Source: Evtepia sp. (GTDB lineage: Bacteria; Bacillota; Clostridia; Oscillospirales; Oscillospiraceae). Taken from it: a DNA stretch of 6,974 bases. The stretch is taken from contig JAHHRP010000098.1 in assembly GCA_020025735.1 (NCBI GenBank), positions 1 through 6,974 of the forward strand. The letters are read 5' to 3'. Shown here one piece after another: positions 5,996 through 6,974 of the stretch. The position numbers and the translations under genes are program-made. The stretch's first letter is position 1; every line of letters begins with the position of its first letter. Below the pieces are notes generated by a model. That model did no database searches. It was not told where the DNA came from and was given only the letters and a program-made list of their open reading frames with translations.

Positions 5996-6974
5996 TTATT
6001 CCTCCGCTTGTTCCTTTGTGCTTGTCTCATCAGTTCTGACAGGTTCTTCTTTTAAGGGGTGCTGAGGGCCTACTCGCTCCCCCTCGACCCCATCCATAGC
6101 CACTATCCGGCCGATTTGCTCCGTACACTGGGCCATAAGAGTCACTTGGAGAAGATCCCCCTGTTGGCTGACCTCATAGTCAGTTTGCAGGATCGTGCCC
6201 TGGTCCATCTGTTCCTCCAGCGCCTCTATGAGTTTTTCCCGCAGCATAGTCTCTGCCCGCGCTGGGTCCAGCGTCACCTGCCGTGTTTCATACGCTTTAT
6301 AGGTTTCGTTCTGCCACAGCAGCGGCAGGCTCTGACTGCCCCATGGTGTCCAGGACTTTAGTTTTATTATTGTATCATAATTATCATAGGGAATGCCAGC
6401 ATTTTGATAAAATTTTACCCGCTTCCCCAGCACCGAAAGACTGCAATGGGTGATCTTCTCCCCTGTGTAAATCTTCTCCTGGGCTGTGAGGGGAATCTGG
6501 GCCGTGAGGCGCCGCCAGGTCCGGGCCAGGACCTCCCCCTCTGCGTGGACCAGCATCGTTCCCATATCCGTCTCCGTGGGGGTGGGGGTATCCATGGCCA
6601 TGTAGCCGGAGATGAGTACATCGCCTTCACAAACCACTTCGCCCTTCTGGACCTGTGCATCCCCCATCCAAGGCTCAATGTGTGTCACGATTCCGGTTGC
6701 CGCAGAAACTACATCTGAGGGTATCTGTTCCTCCCGCAGGTCTGGAGGGGAGGCAGCCTCCCGGACAATCACTTCTGCTCGGGTGCCGTGGAGATTGATG
6801 GAAAAGAAGGATAGGCCATCCATCGCAAGCATCATTTTGTTTTCTACGGCCCGGATGGGAATTGAGGGGGCATACGTTCCAATGGACACGCCGCACAGAC
6901 GCAGCTGGCTGAGAATGACGGTTGTGGGAATGGTCTTATTGCCAGTGACCTCAATGGTCAGCACAGTCCTGGCC
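5996..6974 (-). CDS. yqfD: Sporulation protein YqfD, partial (N-terminus outside window)
   Basis: About 326 codons of the C-terminal part of a YqfD-family protein, a membrane-associated sporulation protein of Firmicutes (about 400 residues in Bacillus) whose biochemical role is not established. The frame is open to the right edge (codons for A-R-T-V precede L-T-I-E-V), so the GTG at 6964 is an internal Val codon, not a start. The visible part opens with the family's 'I-x-V-x-GN' segment (IEVTGNKTIP), followed by a leucine-rich stretch and 'GVSIGTYAPS', then 'SFFSINLHGTRAEVIVREA' and a 'GIVTHIEPWMGDAQVQKGE' segment typical of the YqfD core. The N-terminal region and membrane segment expected in the family are not in the window. 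The last 30 or so residues are a charged, Glu-rich tail (ending STKEQAEE). It ends 5 nt before phoH, matching the common yqfD-phoH order. Assignment rests on sequence style and gene order together. Confidence 0.88.
   Translation of the reverse strand, partial: ARTVLTIEVTGNKTIPTTVILSQLRLCGVSIGTYAPSIPIRAVENKMMLAMDGLSFFSINLHGTRAEVIVREAASPPDLREEQIPSDVVSAATGIVTHIEPWMGDAQVQKGEVVCEGDVLISGYMAMDTPTPTETDMGTMLVHAEGEVLARTWRRLTAQIPLTAQEKIYTGEKITHCSLSVLGKRVKFYQNAGIPYDNYDTIIKLKSWTPWGSQSLPLLWQNETYKAYETRQVTLDPARAETMLREKLIEALEEQMDQGTILQTDYEVSQQGDLLQVTLMAQCTEQIGRIVAMDGVEGERVGPQHPLKEEPVRTDETSTKEQAEE
6001..6005 (-). promoter_or_regulatory. Ribosome binding site of phoH
   Basis: GGAGG on the minus strand, 10 nt before the phoH ATG at 5990. 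It sits just inside the last codons of yqfD, so ribosomes finishing yqfD would reach the phoH start directly. Confidence 0.75.

Noticed and set aside
6962..6964. GTG as the start of yqfD
   Set aside because: The frame remains open upstream to the window edge and the family has about 80-90 further N-terminal residues, so this is an internal Val.

Overview
The window is a compact, entirely minus-strand gene block, read from right to left. It comes from a spore-forming-lineage Firmicute. The mix of GC-rich coding sequence, a sporulation yqfD gene next to phoH, and a YbeY domain fused in frame to Era suggests a gut Oscillospiraceae/Ruminococcaceae-type Clostridia (Flavonifractor or Lawsonibacter-like). 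That placement is an inference from gene order and protein style, not from a database search.

In transcription order the genes are: yqfD (start lies beyond the right edge), phoH, a ybeY-era fusion, a 54-codon yqzL-like gene, recO and mutS2. Spacing is tight. yqfD and phoH are 5 nt apart, phoH and ybeY-era 23 nt, yqzL overlaps recO by 47 nt and recO overlaps mutS2 by 14 nt. The only real gap is 89 nt between ybeY-era and yqzL. No convincing intrinsic terminator is visible in any gap, so the block probably behaves as one operon. The final 131 bases, past the mutS2 stop, carry no supported gene but do hold a good candidate sigma-A promoter pointing left, with an inverted repeat abutting its -35 box.

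Functionally, PhoH (the YbeZ-type ATPase), YbeY (16S rRNA 3'-end endonuclease) and Era (GTPase binding the 16S 3' end) act together in 30S subunit maturation. MutS2 carries both the MutS-type ATPase and the Smr domain; in Bacillus subtilis this protein acts on collided ribosomes. RecO is the recombination mediator that commonly follows era and yqzL in Firmicutes. The block can therefore be read as a ribosome maturation and rescue module with a DNA repair gene, preceded by a sporulation gene.

This is mostly conserved core biology. The points worth a second look are the YbeY-Era fusion with the usual pgpH, dgkA and cdd spacers absent, mutS2 translationally coupled to recO, the easily missed overlapping yqzL gene, and the promoter/dyad at the left edge.
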